Source: Blastocystis sp. Blastoise | Lineage: Eukaryota; Sar; Bigyra; Opalinata; Blastocystidae | DNA: 64,000 nt | Reading direction: 5' to 3' | NCBI GenBank assembly: GCA_039096225.1 | Contig: JBBPEB010000008.1 | Span: 1-64,000, forward strand | Shown: positions 61,905 to 64,000 of the stretch, piece after piece | Numbering within the stretch: position 1 is the stretch's first letter | Layout: the number at the start of each line of letters is the position of its first letter | Program-made: the position numbers and the translations under genes | The notes under the pieces: model-generated | Seen by the model: the letters and a program-made list of their open reading frames with translations, nothing else | What the model was told of the DNA's origin: nothing | The model's database searches: none

Positions 61905-64000
61905 TTATTCAATATTTCGTTGAGTTAGTTCAATATGAGCAGCAGAAGAATGTAGTCTAGAAATATTTTTTGTAATTAGTCTAGAATCAGAAAGAGATAG
62001 TCTCCAATACTTATAGGCCCATTCTAAGACTATATCATTAATTTTTGATATTAAAAAGTATAAGTATCTTCCTTTGAGTTTTGAGACTTGAGATATATTA
62101 TGAATAGTAGATTCAGGAATTGTCCCAGAGGCACCAAGTATAACAGTATAGTAGGAGATTTGTTTATTAGGGAAATCATGTTGTAATTTTTGTATAGCTT
62201 CATCATATGAATGATCTTTAGTATGTTTCATTTCTAAGATAGTATCACGAGTTCCATCTACTTGTTCATAAGTAACACCAATTTCTACCATTCTTATTTC
62301 TTTCTCACTTGTAATTATAATATCTGGACGACGATTAGCCCATTCCTCTTTATTCTTACCATCATATAGAATAGTATTCATTGATTTTTCTTGATTGACT
62401 TTATAAATAGTATAAGGAAGAGCTTTTGCCAAAGATCTAGTTAAACATTCTCGTATTTCATTATGTCTTTTGCTAATCAGATCGTGTCCATTTTCATTTC
62501 TAGAGATTCTAGCACAAGTAGTCATGATGTGTGTTTGACTATGTATTCTTGATTCATTTTTAGTTTTCAAACAATAAGGACATAAAGCGACAGTATCATG
62601 TAGAGTAGGTTTCTTTCCTTTCGGATCTTGTCTTCTATAAGCCATCTCACCAGTATATAGGGTTCTCATTCGAAGATTCAATAAGGCACAGTATTTTGAA
62701 GGATTAATATGTTTTGTTTTGTATATCCATTTGTTACACGATATATTATTATTCAAATATTTAGTATATTGCAAATAGGAGTATTCTTTCAGCATAGAAG
62801 CATGTCTTATTTTCAAAGATTCATTTAATAATTTACACATCTTACGTTTCACATCTTTCGCTTCTATAAATTTCGATATACTATTATCAGTACTTCTTAT
62901 TCTTATTCCAGCTCCATTTTTCGGATTATTTTCATAGTAACATATGTCCATGTTTAAAGCAACTATAGCATCAATTGCTTTTCTTATATAAGGGAAGGGA
63001 TGGTTCAGTGTAGTAAAGTCTATATCTAGAGGAATAATAGTATTATTTTCTTTCTTTGCTTTTAAGGGTTTGTTAATATTGTTGATAGATAGATTAAAGA
63101 ATACCAAATCTTTCTTTCTAGTTTCAGGGATTTCAGTAGGAATATGGCCTCTCATATAGTTTATTGGATCATTAATCACATATAGAGAATTTTGTAGAGT
63201 AGTATATCTAAGAGCATAATATAAAGTATTTCTAATATTTATATCATTTGAATTAGCCATTCTTACCAGTAGAGAAGCTTTACCAATATAGTACCTATCT
63301 AACAACGAAGTAACACCAAGTCCACCATCTCGTATTGAAGTGCTATAAAAGTCTTTAGGCCAGACAGAAGAACATCCATTCCAATTCTTAACATTATTTC
63401 TTATTAGTACATCCAGTTCTTTTATTTTAAGTATATTAGTATCACCATTTCTAGCCAAGAATTCAATACAAGGAATAATATATTGACGAAGAGTTATTAA
63501 TTTTTGATGAGGACTAATAGGAATAGTATTTAAAGAATTTATTTTTTCTTTGATTTCATCTAACGTATTCACCCAGAATTCTCTTCGTTTAGTAATGGAT
63601 TCACCCATAGGACATCCTAAATATCTTTGGATTTCAGTATCTTTAAGTAGAGTAATCACTTCATTATTATAAGTAGGAGGAGGAGGAGTATACGTAAGTT
63701 TTCTATTTCCATCATTGGAATATTTCATCGCTAAACACTTACATTTATTAACCGATAGTTTCATATGATATATATTAAGTATTTCTTTTACCTTTCCTAA
63801 AAGAACTTCCGTATCTTCTTTATTGTTAGCTAGCAGGACGATATCATCTGCATAAGCATAAGCATTACTTTCTGATATAACAATAGGATTATTAGGAGTA
63901 GTGTTATCTTTAATATTCATCATCATGGCTTGATTATTGTTCAGGTAATTCAATAAAGGATTAAGTATAATATTGAATAGAAGAGGAGATAGGGGATCAC
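61905..64000 (-). CDS. Retrotransposon polyprotein copy B, C-terminal part (partial)
   Basis: It reads the same as copy A over the shared part: RT palm from just before RQGDPLSPLLFN, YADD, thumb, CCHC knuckle and endonuclease, to the stop at 61905. The 5' end is outside the window. No lesion is seen. Confidence 0.9.
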   Translation of the reverse strand, partial: DPLSPLLFNIILNPLLNYLNNNQAMMMNIKDNTTPNNPIVISESNAYAYADDIVLLANNKEDTEVLLGKVKEILNIYHMKLSVNKCKCLAMKYSNDGNRKLTYTPPPPTYNNEVITLLKDTEIQRYLGCPMGESITKRREFWVNTLDEIKEKINSLNTIPISPHQKLITLRQYIIPCIEFLARNGDTNILKIKELDVLIRNNVKNWNGCSSVWPKDFYSTSIRDGGLGVTSLLDRYYIGKASLLVRMANSNDINIRNTLYYALRYTTLQNSLYVINDPINYMRGHIPTEIPETRKKDLVFFNLSINNINKPLKAKKENNTIIPLDIDFTTLNHPFPYIRKAIDAIVALNMDICYYENNPKNGAGIRIRSTDNSISKFIEAKDVKRKMCKLLNESLKIRHASMLKEYSYLQYTKYLNNNISCNKWIYKTKHINPSKYCALLNLRMRTLYTGEMAYRRQDPKGKKPTLHDTVALCPYCLKTKNESRIHSQTHIMTTCARISRNENGHDLISKRHNEIRECLTRSLAKALPYTIYKVNQEKSMNTILYDGKNKEEWANRRPDIIITSEKEIRMVEIGVTYEQVDGTRDTILEMKHTKDHSYDEAIQKLQHDFPNKQISYYTVILGASGTIPESTIHNISQVSKLKGRYLYFLISKINDIVLEWAYKYWRLSLSDSRLITKNISRLHSSAAHIELTQRNIE

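Larger units (their letters stand above)
61039..64000 (-). mobile_element. Non-LTR retrotransposon copy B, 3' part (continues past the window)
   Basis: It matches copy A with a constant offset of 8591 from 61039 to the window edge (64000 corresponds to 55409). It includes the tRNA-derived tail (61046-61136), the 3' UTR (to 61904) and the C-terminal coding region. Its 3' end directly adjoins the 5' end of copy A. Confidence 0.93.

Overview
The window is a very AT-rich stretch of a eukaryotic nuclear genome. Evidence for a eukaryote: many short spliceosomal introns (mostly 23-100 nt, GT..AG, typically GTATAT...TATAG), poly-asparagine tracts coded by AAT repeats, a kinesin-5, a steroid 5-alpha-reductase-like enzyme, an RBR ubiquitin ligase, and both Helitron and non-LTR transposons. 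A protein resembling mitoribosomal protein mL49 suggests a translating mitochondrion. I cannot place the organism more precisely than an AT-rich protist or early-diverging opisthokont/amoebozoan-like lineage.

Positions 1-28612 are almost entirely Helitron (rolling-circle transposon). Helitron H1 (+) enters from the left edge and runs over 1-1760 and 15519-16535. It is split by a reverse-oriented composite insertion (1761-15518). That insertion carries three successive Helitron 5' ends, at 15518 (H3), 11266 (H4) and 8163 (H5), but only one 3' end, at 1761. Each junction is a precise A^T insertion. Two bases after the H1 terminus lies H2 (16538-28612), a complete and apparently intact autonomous Helitron of 12,075 bp. 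H2 carries a 15-exon gene whose reconstructed product is 2085 aa: a basic start, a chain of micro-exons, a zinc-finger-like segment, an HUH Rep domain and a Pif1-type helicase. All 14 introns are phase 1. H3 and H2 form a roughly 4.25-kb near-perfect inverted repeat around the 1-kb tail of H1. An opposite-strand spliced unit, extreme simple-sequence tracts and a tRNA-like fold recur in the Helitron copies.

Positions 28613-51461 hold closely packed host genes: an unrecognised intron-containing gene (29107-29945), a beta-helix protein (30980-31750), a small membrane protein (32014-32229), a 3-exon SRD5A-like reductase (32489-33536, -), a 17-exon kinesin-5 (34025-38736, -) divergent from an mL49 gene (38987-39361, +), a 4-exon Lsm/SM-ATX-like gene (39747-40335, -) divergent from an RBR E3 ligase gene (40651-44086, +), and a 9-exon large type I surface protein gene (44896-51461, -). 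Three of these genes need a one-base correction in an A/T homopolymer to read through, which suggests assembly indels.

Positions 51545-51720 contain a GC-richer block that folds well and may be a non-coding RNA or SINE. From 52448 to the right edge there are two abutting head-to-tail copies (unit 8591 bp, - strand) of a non-LTR retrotransposon with reverse transcriptase, a CCHC zinc knuckle and a PD-(D/E)XK endonuclease (R2/NeSL-like group). Its 3' end carries a tRNA-derived tail with A-box- and B-box-like sequences.

All exon joins are read by eye from splice signals and phase; no alignments or database searches were run.
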